From: Bacteroidetes bacterium SW_11_45_7 | GTDB lineage: Bacteria; Bacteroidota; Bacteroidia; Chitinophagales; SW-11-45-7 | Assembly (NCBI GenBank): GCA_003022985.1 | Contig: PXTV01000060.1 | Coordinates: 1 to 5,517 of the forward strand | Reading direction: 5' to 3' | DNA length: 5,517 nucleotides | Part shown: positions 1 to 5,517 of the stretch, piece by piece | Layout of the letters: each line of letters begins with the position of its first letter | Position numbering within the stretch: the first letter of the stretch is position 1 | Made by a program: the position numbers and the translations under genes | Notes under the pieces: generated by a model | Told to the model about the DNA's origin: nothing | The model's input: only the letters and a program-made list of their open reading frames with translations | The model's database searches: none

Positions 1-116
1 TTGTGGCTTGTTCAGGGTTTGCAAGTTAATGCAGAAAAGGTAGTTCTGCGACATCTATGGAAAGGAATTTGTCAACTATAAATGCTCACTTGTGTTGCCA
101 ATTGTAATCTGACTTT

Positions 117-503
117 ATGCAACGCTTTTTACTCAACGCCCTGATCGCTTCGTTTTTTGTGGCCGGTATGTTCCACTTCATCAATCCCAAGCTCTATATG
201 TGGCTGATACCGGATTACATCCCCTATCCGTACATCGTCAATTTCCTGGCCGGGGTTGTGGAAGTTGCCCTTGCCATGACGCTCATCATGCCTCAAACCC
301 GCAAATATGGCGCCATTGGCGTCATCCTGCTGATGATCGCCTTTATTCCGGCCCATATCCACCATGTCCAAATCGCCAACTTTGCCAGCGAGCAGCTCTA
401 CATCAATCCATACGTGGCCTGGATACGCCTCCTCTTGATCCATCCCCTGTTAATGGTTTGGGCGTATTGGGCGGGGTTTTGGTATGGGGAGAAAGCTTCT
501 TGA
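117..503 (+). CDS. DoxX-like small integral membrane protein
   Basis: This encodes a 128-residue, very hydrophobic protein with about four membrane segments (roughly residues 5-22, 38-58, 64-82 and 99-120). The pattern fits the DoxX/DoxD-like superfamily: an early Gly-Met-Phe-His segment followed by Asn-Pro, a Leu-Ala-Gly-Val-Val-Glu-Val stretch at 44-50 that matches the family's conserved Gly...Glu in the second helix, and an Ile-Pro-Ala-His-Ile-His-His run at 77-83 ending the third helix. Length is normal for the family. The inner membrane is the likely location; the biochemical role of most family members is unknown, so none is assigned. The ATG at 117 is the first possible start, because an in-frame TAA lies at 105-107. 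No Shine-Dalgarno sequence precedes it, which is usual in Bacteroidota. It appears monocistronic, since the next gene is a tRNA with its own promoter. The family call is firm; function is open. Confidence 0.85.
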   Translation: MQRFLLNALIASFFVAGMFHFINPKLYMWLIPDYIPYPYIVNFLAGVVEVALAMTLIMPQTRKYGAIGVILLMIAFIPAHIHHVQIANFASEQLYINPYVAWIRLLLIHPLLMVWAYWAGFWYGEKAS

Positions 504-560
504 ACTTTTGCTATGGTTGCTCCTTAGTCTCATGGCGTTGCCATCTCCCCGCATCAGAGG

Positions 561-591
561 TTGAGAAAGAGCCGGATTATTTGTAAGTTTG
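561..591 (+). promoter_or_regulatory. Bacteroidota-type sigma-A promoter for the tRNA-fMet gene
   Basis: A TTG at 561-563 is followed after 20 bases by TAAGTTTG at 584-591. The latter matches the Bacteroidota -7 consensus TAnnTTTG in every fixed position, and the spacing falls in the range known for these promoters. A start of transcription some 5-7 bases after the -7 box would be near 597-598, so the tRNA at 600 would have a leader of only a few bases. Matching element, spacing and position together make this the best-supported promoter in the window. Confidence 0.75.
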
Positions 592-599
592 CACTACAT

Positions 600-672
<73 letters not shown>

Positions 673-752
673 CTAACAAGTCATCATCACATGGCACATG
701 CAGGTTAAGAGATAGCTTGCCAAATTGGTGTGACACAGTTGTAACGGAACAG

Positions 753-780
753 GCCGATCAATTTTTGATCGGCTTTTTTT
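753..780 (+). terminator. Rho-independent terminator after tRNA-fMet
   Basis: A perfect 8-bp stem (GCCGATCA at 753-760, TGATCGGC at 766-773) closes a 5-base loop ATTTT and runs straight into seven T residues at 774-780. It ends the tRNA transcript, leaving an approximately 80-nt 3' trailer (673-752) to be trimmed. It lies only 29 bases before the comEC start, so comEC either depends on read-through or has its own promoter that I could not identify. Confidence 0.9.
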
Positions 781-809
781 ATATTGGTATGGTCTGAAAT
801 GATCATGCC

Positions 810-2801
810 ATGTACACCATTTGGCAGGAAACGGTGTTCTTCCGCTTGCTGCTGCCTTTTATGGCAGGGATCATCGCTGCTATATTCATCGACTTATCCC
901 TTTTAACATGGGGTACTGCTTTTGGCGTATTTCTTGTCATTTTTTACCTCCATCACAGAAATGAATCATTTCACCTCCATTACTACGGCATGGCTAAAGT
1001 CAAACTCACCTTTCCGCCCGTTGAAAAGGAGAACTCGCTCCAGGCAAAAGTGACGGTTCAGCAACTGATCGATTCCTCGGGGAAAACCTATCCGGTAACG
1101 GGTAAGGCATTGCTTTACCTGGAAAAGGACGCTCTCGCCCGCTCCATCTTTTATGGGGATGTGCTGCTCATCAAAAACCGACTGGAGGAAATCGGGCCGC
1201 CCAAAAACCCGGGCGAATTCGATTACAAAGAATACATGAGCTTCCAGCAAATTCATCATCGCACGTTCCTGGACAGCAGCGATTGGGTACGTTACCAATC
1301 CGACCGAGGTAATCCCTTCTACTCCACCATTTACGAGATCAGGCACTACTTTTTAGCAGTGCTGGAACGGCAGATCCAAAATGATGAGGCTCTTGCAGTT
1401 GCATCTGCTCTCCTCCTCGGCTATCGGGCCAAACTCGGCAACGATGTGGTGCTGGCTTATTCAAGTTCAGGGGCCATGCATGTTCTTGCAGTTTCAGGGC
1501 TGCATGTTGGCATTATATTCCTGATATTGCGGTCAGCATTAGCACCGCTTTATCGAAAGAAGAACCGGGAGGTGGTTGGCGTAGGGATCACGCTTCTATG
1601 CATTTGGCTTTATGCCATGCTCACCGGCTTAGCTCCTTCTGTACTCCGCGCATCTACCATGTTTTCCCTGATTATCATTGGCACAACGATCAGACGTGAC
1701 ACCAATATTTACAACATCCTGGCTGCCACTGCCTTTCTCCTTCTTTGTTTTGACCCTTTTCTGATTATGGAAGTTGGTTTCCAGCTCTCATTCTGTGCTG
1801 TGGCCGGTATTGTGTTCCTTCAGCCAAAGATTTACAACTTGTTGATTGTGCGGAACTGGCTTGGCGATAAGATTTGGGCCATAACAGCTGTCTCCTTTGC
1901 AGCGCAGCTGTCAACTTTCCCCATAAGTTTGCTCTACTTCCACCAGTTTCCCACGCTATTCCCCATCTCCAATCTTATCGTGATCCCGGCTGCTTTTGCT
2001 ATACTTCATGTTGGTCTTGGCCTTTTTGCGCTTCACTGGCTCAAGTATATTGGCGATGCAGTAGGCTGGCTGCTCAACACCATGATCACGTGGCTCAACA
2101 AAGCCATTTTCTTCCTTGACAATCTCCCCTATTCACTTATTCAGGGGATATCCATCTCTGTACCTGAAAGCTGGTTGATCTACATCCTCACATTTGGTAC
2201 TGTCTTTTTCCTGGTTCACCAACGATGGTTGTATCTCCAATGGGCACTTGTGGCAGCTTTGTTACTCACAGGCTGGAACAGCTACGAGAGCTGGCAACAA
2301 AGCCGGCAACAAAGCCTCACTGTTTACAAAGTTGATAACAGATCAGCAATTGAATTAAGGGATGGCAGCAAGGCAGTGTTCCTGGCCGATTCATCCCTGT
2401 TGGCGAACGAAAGCCGTATGCTCTTTCACATTAAGCACAACTGGTGGGATAACAGCTTACAGCAAGTCGAAAAAGGCACGAAAGCTCCTGCTGTACCAAA
2501 GGCATCAGCAATAACCCGGCAAGACAACTTTTATCAGCTCGGCAACAGCCGGATTGGCATCATCGATCACAAATTACCTAAGCATTCACCAAAAAGTAGA
2601 TTGACGCTCGATTACCTGATTCTCAGGGGTAACCCTGAGATCGATATCCAAAACATCGATAACTGGTTCGAGGTGGATCACCTCATTATCGACTCATCCA
2701 CACCTGCATGGCGGGCCAGAAAATGGAAAACGAAAAGCGAGGAAACGGGAATCCATTGCTATGCCGTGCCGTTAAATAACGCTTTTGTGGCGAACTTGTA
2801 G
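810..2801 (+). CDS. comEC: ComEC/Rec2 family DNA-uptake channel protein
   Basis: This 663-residue polytopic inner-membrane protein should form the channel through which single-stranded transforming DNA enters the cytoplasm. Two hydrophobic segments open it (about 11-28 and 29-47). A soluble DUF4131/OB-like region follows (about 60-185), with the family's Pro-Pro-Lys-Asn-Pro-Gly-Glu-Phe-Asp-Tyr at 130-139. The multi-helix Competence domain (about 195-488) carries the signature HVLAVSGLHVG at 224-234, GLAPSVLRAS at 273-282 and EVGFQLSF at 321-328. After the last helix, residues 500-663 form a soluble tail that lacks the HxHxDH metal motif of the metallo-beta-lactamase domain of Bacillus ComEC; shortened or degenerate tails are common in Bacteroidota homologues. 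The N-terminal membrane region looks shorter than usual. The ATG at 810 has no Shine-Dalgarno sequence, but the protein's opening matches the start expected for the family. No other competence gene is nearby, so active transformation cannot be inferred. Confidence 0.93.
   Translation: MYTIWQETVFFRLLLPFMAGIIAAIFIDLSLLTWGTAFGVFLVIFYLHHRNESFHLHYYGMAKVKLTFPPVEKENSLQAKVTVQQLIDSSGKTYPVTGKALLYLEKDALARSIFYGDVLLIKNRLEEIGPPKNPGEFDYKEYMSFQQIHHRTFLDSSDWVRYQSDRGNPFYSTIYEIRHYFLAVLERQIQNDEALAVASALLLGYRAKLGNDVVLAYSSSGAMHVLAVSGLHVGIIFLILRSALAPLYRKKNREVVGVGITLLCIWLYAMLTGLAPSVLRASTMFSLIIIGTTIRRDTNIYNILAATAFLLLCFDPFLIMEVGFQLSFCAVAGIVFLQPKIYNLLIVRNWLGDKIWAITAVSFAAQLSTFPISLLYFHQFPTLFPISNLIVIPAAFAILHVGLGLFALHWLKYIGDAVGWLLNTMITWLNKAIFFLDNLPYSLIQGISISVPESWLIYILTFGTVFFLVHQRWLYLQWALVAALLLTGWNSYESWQQSRQQSLTVYKVDNRSAIELRDGSKAVFLADSSLLANESRMLFHIKHNWWDNSLQQVEKGTKAPAVPKASAITRQDNFYQLGNSRIGIIDHKLPKHSPKSRLTLDYLILRGNPEIDIQNIDNWFEVDHLIIDSSTPAWRARKWKTKSEETGIHCYAVPLNNAFVANL
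2293..2316 (+). repeat. Exact 12-bp tandem duplication inside comEC
   Basis: GGCAACAAAGCC occurs twice with no gap or mismatch (2293-2304 and 2305-2316). The unit is in frame and gives Trp-Gln-Gln-Ser-Arg-Gln-Gln-Ser at residues 495-502, just after the last membrane helix where the soluble tail begins. Slippage at a tolerant linker would explain it. Confidence 0.9.
2621..2640. repeat. Perfect 8-bp inverted repeat with GTAA loop inside the comEC 3' end
   Basis: TCTCAGGG at 2621-2628 and its reverse complement CCCTGAGA at 2633-2640 flank GTAA. On the plus strand this gives a hairpin capped by a GNRA-type tetraloop. No T run follows on either strand, so it is not a standard intrinsic terminator. 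It lies about 170 bases past the prc stop on the minus strand, where a prc read-through transcript would meet it. The structure is certain; a role is not. Confidence 0.6.
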
Positions 2802-2811
2802 GGGGAGTTGG

Positions 2812-4974
2812 CTATTCGATCAGATTCCGCATAACTGACGTGCTCTCGTAAAGGTGGACATCCTTTTGCAAGTTATTCCGCCAGTTTTGCCACCTGTCAG
2901 CCATTGCGGAATCCTGTTGCATTTCCTGCTTATCACCGGCAAGCGTTTGAAAGGACCAGTTATCGATCTCCTTTTTGATATTGTTGAATTTTTTGGATTT
3001 TTCTTGTCGCTCTTGCCGGAATGATTTGTATTCCTCGAAATTGAGAGGAAAAGATGATTTTTCCCTTTGCCTTTTCAATCGCATAGCATTCTGCTCAATC
3101 AACTGGAAGGTTTCATTGGCCTGTACTCGTTCTTCACTTTTGTCCTTGATCTTCTCAACATTCTCGTTCAGCGGCCATTGATCATAACCGGCCGGGTCAA
3201 TTTGCGACCACGCCATGGCGTTATCCTGCTCCCTCTCCCCTATTTTGATTTCCGAATACCTTGTGGGCAGGACAATATCGGGCTCTACGCCTCTGAGTTG
3301 CGTGGCTTCGCCATTGATCCTGTAAAACTTTTGGGTGGTCAATTTCAGCGAGCCCATAGGTTTTAACTCTTCCTTTTCATCGGACACAAAGCGGTCAAGG
3401 TTCACAAAACGCTGAACCGTGCCCTTACCGAATGTGTGCTTACTGCCAATGACCAAGCCCCTGTTGTAATCCTGTATGGCTGCTGCAAAAATTTCGGATG
3501 CTGAGGCGCTGATGTTATTGACCATCACCATCAGGGGCTTACCGAACCGGAGAGTGGTATCTTTATCCCGCAAAATACGGGGTTCACCTCTTCTCGCTTT
3601 CACCTGAACCACAGGCCCTGATTCGATGAAAAGCCCTGCAATTTTGACAACATCTTTCAAAGAACCGCCTCCATTACCGCGCAGATCGAGGATAATGCCT
3701 TCTGCCCCGTTCTTTTTGAGCTTCTTTACTTCTTTGCGCACATCATCAGCCGAATTGCGGCCGGTTTCCCGGTTTTGAAAATCGGCATAGAACTTGGGTA
3801 GTTTAATATACCCGATGGAGGGATAATCATCCCGCTCGATCATGATCGAGCGGGCGTAGGTTTGTTCCAATACCACAACATCGCGGATAATGGGTATTGT
3901 GGTGATGGTGCCATCGAGCTTTTTCACCCGCAGGCGTACCTTTGATCCTTTTGGCCCACGAATGAGCTGAACAGCTTTATCCAACCGCATACCCACTACG
4001 TCCACCATACGGCCTGTATCACCCTGGGCCACCTTTATTATCACATCACCGGCCTTGAGATCACCCTGCCGCCATGATGCACTGCCCGGCACAATGCGCT
4101 TCACCTTTATCTGGCCATCCTGCTGTTGGAGTGTAGCGCCAATCCCTTCCAACTGCCCTGACATGGAAATATCAAAGTTTTCTTTGTCCTTGGGAGGTAA
4201 GTAATTTGTGTGAGGATCGTATGAATTTGTGATGGCATTAAGATACATATTGATACGGTCCTTGCGTTCCATCTGGTCAAGGCGATTAAAATATTCTTCC
4301 TGGTCTTCCCGCACTTTATTACGGGCTTTCTTGCGCAAGGTATCCATTGGAGTGATGGAGAAAGCCGTATCACTGTTAGCCCTCCGGTCCTGCTGGTTGA
4401 ACCATCTGTTGGTAGCTTCCCGTAATGTTTCGTATTTCAAGGTTTTACGCCAAACCTGTTTCAGTGCCTCTTTGTTGGAGGCGTATTCGCGCTTCTCTCC
4501 ATCCAACTCAAACGACTCCTTTTCGGTAAAATCAAAAGGTGTGGCCAAAATATCCTTGTAGAAGGATTCAGCTTGTTTGATACGTTTTTGAATAATGTCA
4601 TAGGATAAATTGAAGAAGCCGAACTGGGCGGTTTTAACCTGATCATCGATCCGCTTTTCATACTTGCGTAACTGCTTCACATCGGATTTGGTAAGAAATC
4701 TTTTGTTCCCATCCAATCGCTTCAGGTAAAGATGAAATGTTTGTTCCGAAAATTGATCATCAACTTGAATGTCCTTAAAATGATTGACCTGAAGACCTTG
4801 TTGTATTAGTTTGACAAGCATTTTTTGCTTTTGAAGATCGGGCGTCTCGGAGTTTGAGGTAGGTGTATGAGAGGTTATCAGGAGCGATAATAAAAGAATT
4901 ACGACAGGTCGAATCACTTTAGTGGGATTGATTTTATGAAAACCGGATGAGATCAAGGGATTTTGCGTATTCAT
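2812..4974 (-). CDS. prc: Tail-specific (carboxy-terminal processing) protease, S41 family
   Basis: This 720-residue periplasmic serine protease resembles E. coli Prc (682 residues), which cuts proteins from disordered C-termini. A basic segment and hydrophobic run (about 19-35) form a Sec signal or anchor; there is no lipobox cysteine. A tail-specific-protease N-terminal domain follows (about 45-260), then a PDZ domain (about 265-352, with Gly-Ile-Gly-Ala at 277-280), the S41 peptidase core (about 355-570) and a charged C-terminal DUF3340-like domain (about 575-710). The core has DLRGNGGG at 430-437, catalytic Ser491 in SASASE, Asp502 at the conserved +11 position and the general base Lys517 in TFGKGTVQ, so it should be active. 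In E. coli, Prc with adaptor NlpI trims PBP3 and degrades MepS; no partner is visible here. The ATG at 4974 has no Shine-Dalgarno sequence. The gene converges on comEC, with 10 bases between stops. Confidence 0.95.
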   Translation of the reverse strand: MNTQNPLISSGFHKINPTKVIRPVVILLLSLLITSHTPTSNSETPDLQKQKMLVKLIQQGLQVNHFKDIQVDDQFSEQTFHLYLKRLDGNKRFLTKSDVKQLRKYEKRIDDQVKTAQFGFFNLSYDIIQKRIKQAESFYKDILATPFDFTEKESFELDGEKREYASNKEALKQVWRKTLKYETLREATNRWFNQQDRRANSDTAFSITPMDTLRKKARNKVREDQEEYFNRLDQMERKDRINMYLNAITNSYDPHTNYLPPKDKENFDISMSGQLEGIGATLQQQDGQIKVKRIVPGSASWRQGDLKAGDVIIKVAQGDTGRMVDVVGMRLDKAVQLIRGPKGSKVRLRVKKLDGTITTIPIIRDVVVLEQTYARSIMIERDDYPSIGYIKLPKFYADFQNRETGRNSADDVRKEVKKLKKNGAEGIILDLRGNGGGSLKDVVKIAGLFIESGPVVQVKARRGEPRILRDKDTTLRFGKPLMVMVNNISASASEIFAAAIQDYNRGLVIGSKHTFGKGTVQRFVNLDRFVSDEKEELKPMGSLKLTTQKFYRINGEATQLRGVEPDIVLPTRYSEIKIGEREQDNAMAWSQIDPAGYDQWPLNENVEKIKDKSEERVQANETFQLIEQNAMRLKRQREKSSFPLNFEEYKSFRQERQEKSKKFNNIKKEIDNWSFQTLAGDKQEMQQDSAMADRWQNWRNNLQKDVHLYESTSVMRNLIE
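3831..3854. repeat. Perfect 24-bp palindrome inside prc
   Basis: The half-site CCCGCTCGATCA (3831-3842) is followed without a gap by its exact reverse complement (3843-3854). It spans prc residues 374-382, in the link between the PDZ and peptidase domains. In RNA it could form a 10-bp stem with a CATG loop. It holds two GATC sites. No T run follows, so it is not a terminator. Confidence 0.9.
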
Positions 4975-5203
4975 GCTGAACTTTATTGATATAACAACTA
5001 ACTGCGAACTGCTTTGTTCGTCATTCTAACGAATATGCAGCGTATTTCTTTCTCTTTAAAATTACAAAATGATAACCGGCATCTTACAATAAATGAAAAG
5101 GTTTGGAAAGAATCAGTTTAGTTTCCGAACAGCTCAAGAGAACCTACCCATGAGATGAAAAGGGAATTCGTAAAACTGAATAAAATTAGGAAAAGAGCAA
5201 AAA
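4975..5203. other. A+T-rich intergenic region between the ferredoxin and prc genes
   Basis: This 229-bp stretch contains no coding region I can support. It should hold the end of the ferredoxin transcript and the promoter and leader of prc, both on the minus strand. The nearest promoter match for prc is TCATTTTG on the minus strand (5072-5065), one base off TAnnTTTG, but the closest TTG (5089-5087) is only 14 bases away, so I do not call it. A small inverted repeat CGAAC/GTTCG (5005-5009 and 5016-5020) and a direct repeat AACTGC (5000-5005, 5007-5012) lie within about 50 bases of the prc start. Confidence 0.6.
5088..5130 (-). terminator. Weak candidate terminator for the ferredoxin transcript
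   Basis: GTTTGGAAA at 5101-5109 and TTTCCGAAC at 5122-5130 pair around a 12-base loop. Read on the minus strand the 9-bp stem contains one C/A mismatch, and the downstream side is T-rich but broken (CTTTTCATTTATT). The position, about 74 bases after the ferredoxin stop, is sensible. The low G+C stem, large loop and interrupted T run make it a weak call; on the plus strand the same arms pair fully with one G-T wobble. Confidence 0.3.
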
Positions 5204-5443
5204 TCAGGATAACTCCTCAACTTCAATAGCATCCACCGGACAGCCATCTTCCGCGTTTTGTAAGTCGAGAAGATCCGTAGCATCATCCAGCGTCAATTCC
5301 CACACATCATCTTCTTCGTTAAATGTTGCGTTGAACAGGTCAACTTTACCGTCATCTGCCTTCCTGAAGTATTTCGGTGCTTCTGCCGTGCAGGAATGGG
5401 TACCGATGCATGTATCGCGATCGAGCGTTACTTTGTATTGCAT
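5204..5443 (-). CDS. Small acidic single-cluster ferredoxin, [3Fe-4S]/[4Fe-4S] type
   Basis: This 79-residue cytoplasmic electron carrier has just three cysteines: Cys12 and Cys18 in CIGTHSC, and Cys68 followed by Pro69 in the CPVDAIEVEEL ending. That is the single-cluster bacterial ferredoxin pattern of a first Cys, a Cys six residues on, and a late Cys-Pro. The second ligand position (Cys12 +3) is Thr15 rather than Cys or Asp, so three protein ligands suggest a [3Fe-4S] cluster, or a [4Fe-4S] cluster with a non-protein or labile fourth ligand. Acidic residues far outnumber basic ones, as expected for an electron carrier. The ATG at 5443 is chosen because family members begin just before the Tyr-Lys-Val strand; the frame can be extended to 5476 only by using TTG as start. 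No reductase, P450 or other partner is adjacent, so the electron acceptor is unknown. Confidence 0.9.
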   Translation of the reverse strand: MQYKVTLDRDTCIGTHSCTAEAPKYFRKADDGKVDLFNATFNEEDDVWELTLDDATDLLDLQNAEDGCPVDAIEVEELS

Positions 5444-5478
5444 AAATGTGTTAGCAAGTTTTTCATTCAATATCAACC

Positions 5479-5487
5479 TGTGGATAA
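5479..5487 (-). promoter_or_regulatory. Consensus DnaA box upstream of the ferredoxin gene
   Basis: The minus strand reads TTATCCACA, an exact match to the high-affinity DnaA-box consensus, 35 bases before the ferredoxin ATG. Only one box is visible and the region does not otherwise look like an origin. About 0.04 exact matches to a given 9-mer are expected by chance in this window counting both strands, so a chance match is unlikely but not excluded. A regulatory role is a guess. Confidence 0.35.
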
Positions 5488-5517
5488 GAAAGGAATGTTG
5501 TAACCTATCCTGTCAGA

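Noticed and set aside
31..49. 6-bp inverted repeat GCAGAA/TTCTGC with a 7-base loop
   Set aside because: No T run on the plus strand and no clear link to a promoter; short repeats like this are common by chance.
1..81. Frame open from the window edge to a TAA at 79-81, and on the minus strand an ATG at 54 running off the left edge
   Set aside because: Either could be the edge of a neighbouring gene, but 18 to 26 codons with no recognisable motif cannot support a call.
532..544. 5-bp hairpin ATGGC/GCCAT after the DoxX-like gene
   Set aside because: Considered as its terminator, but it is followed by CTCCCC rather than a T run.
200..586. Open frame of 128 codons overlapping the DoxX-like gene
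   Set aside because: It is rich in Cys, His, Pro and Arg, resembles no family I know, and is a frame shadow of the DoxX-like gene.
764..796. Possible comEC promoter with TTTG at 764-767 and TA at 788-789
   Set aside because: Only the first two bases of the -7 consensus match, and the TTTG lies within the terminator hairpin.
966..1346. Minus-strand open frame within comEC
   Set aside because: It is antisense to the conserved DUF4131 coding region, and the product resembles no family I know.
5093..5158. A 21-codon plus-strand open frame in the intergenic region
   Set aside because: It is very short, has no ribosome-binding or promoter signal, resembles no known family, and contains the hairpin better explained as a minus-strand 3' end.
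5444..5476. Eleven-codon N-terminal extension of the ferredoxin
   Set aside because: The upstream start would be TTG, and ferredoxins of this type begin just before the Tyr-Lys-Val strand, where an ATG is present at 5443.

Overview
This window reads as chromosomal core-type DNA from a member of the Bacteroidota, possibly of the Cytophagales kind (the order is a guess). The evidence is a promoter of the Bacteroidota type (TTG, 20-nt spacer, TAAGTTTG) just before a tRNA gene, no Shine-Dalgarno sequence before any of the four protein starts, a ComEC whose C-terminal region lacks the metallo-beta-lactamase metal motif, and a large Prc-type protease. I see no transposase, phage gene, CRISPR array, toxin-antitoxin pair or other accessory cassette.

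Layout, left to right. Bases 1-116 hold no gene I can support. A small DoxX-like membrane protein lies at 117-503 (+). An initiator tRNA-Met(CAU) follows at 600-672 (+), with its own promoter at 561-591 and a strong intrinsic terminator at 753-780. A ComEC/Rec2 DNA-uptake channel protein is at 810-2801 (+). It converges on a Prc/CtpA-type tail-specific protease at 2812-4974 (-), with only 10 bases between the two stop codons and no obvious terminator between them. A 229-bp A+T-rich stretch (4975-5203) carries the prc leader and a weak terminator candidate for the last gene. That gene is a small acidic ferredoxin at 5204-5443 (-), best started at an internal ATG rather than the upstream TTG.

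The genes do not form one pathway. The tRNA is an independent unit, comEC and prc are convergent neighbours, and the ferredoxin has no redox partner in view. ComEC would move transforming DNA across the inner membrane. Prc would process or degrade periplasmic proteins from their C-termini. The ferredoxin would carry electrons for an unknown enzyme.

I found no undescribed system. The oddities worth a second look are a perfect 24-bp palindrome inside prc, a strong 8-bp hairpin with a GTAA loop near the 3' end of comEC, an exact 12-bp tandem duplication in comEC, a consensus DnaA box just upstream of the ferredoxin, a threonine at the ferredoxin's second ligand position, and an apparently short N-terminal membrane region in ComEC.
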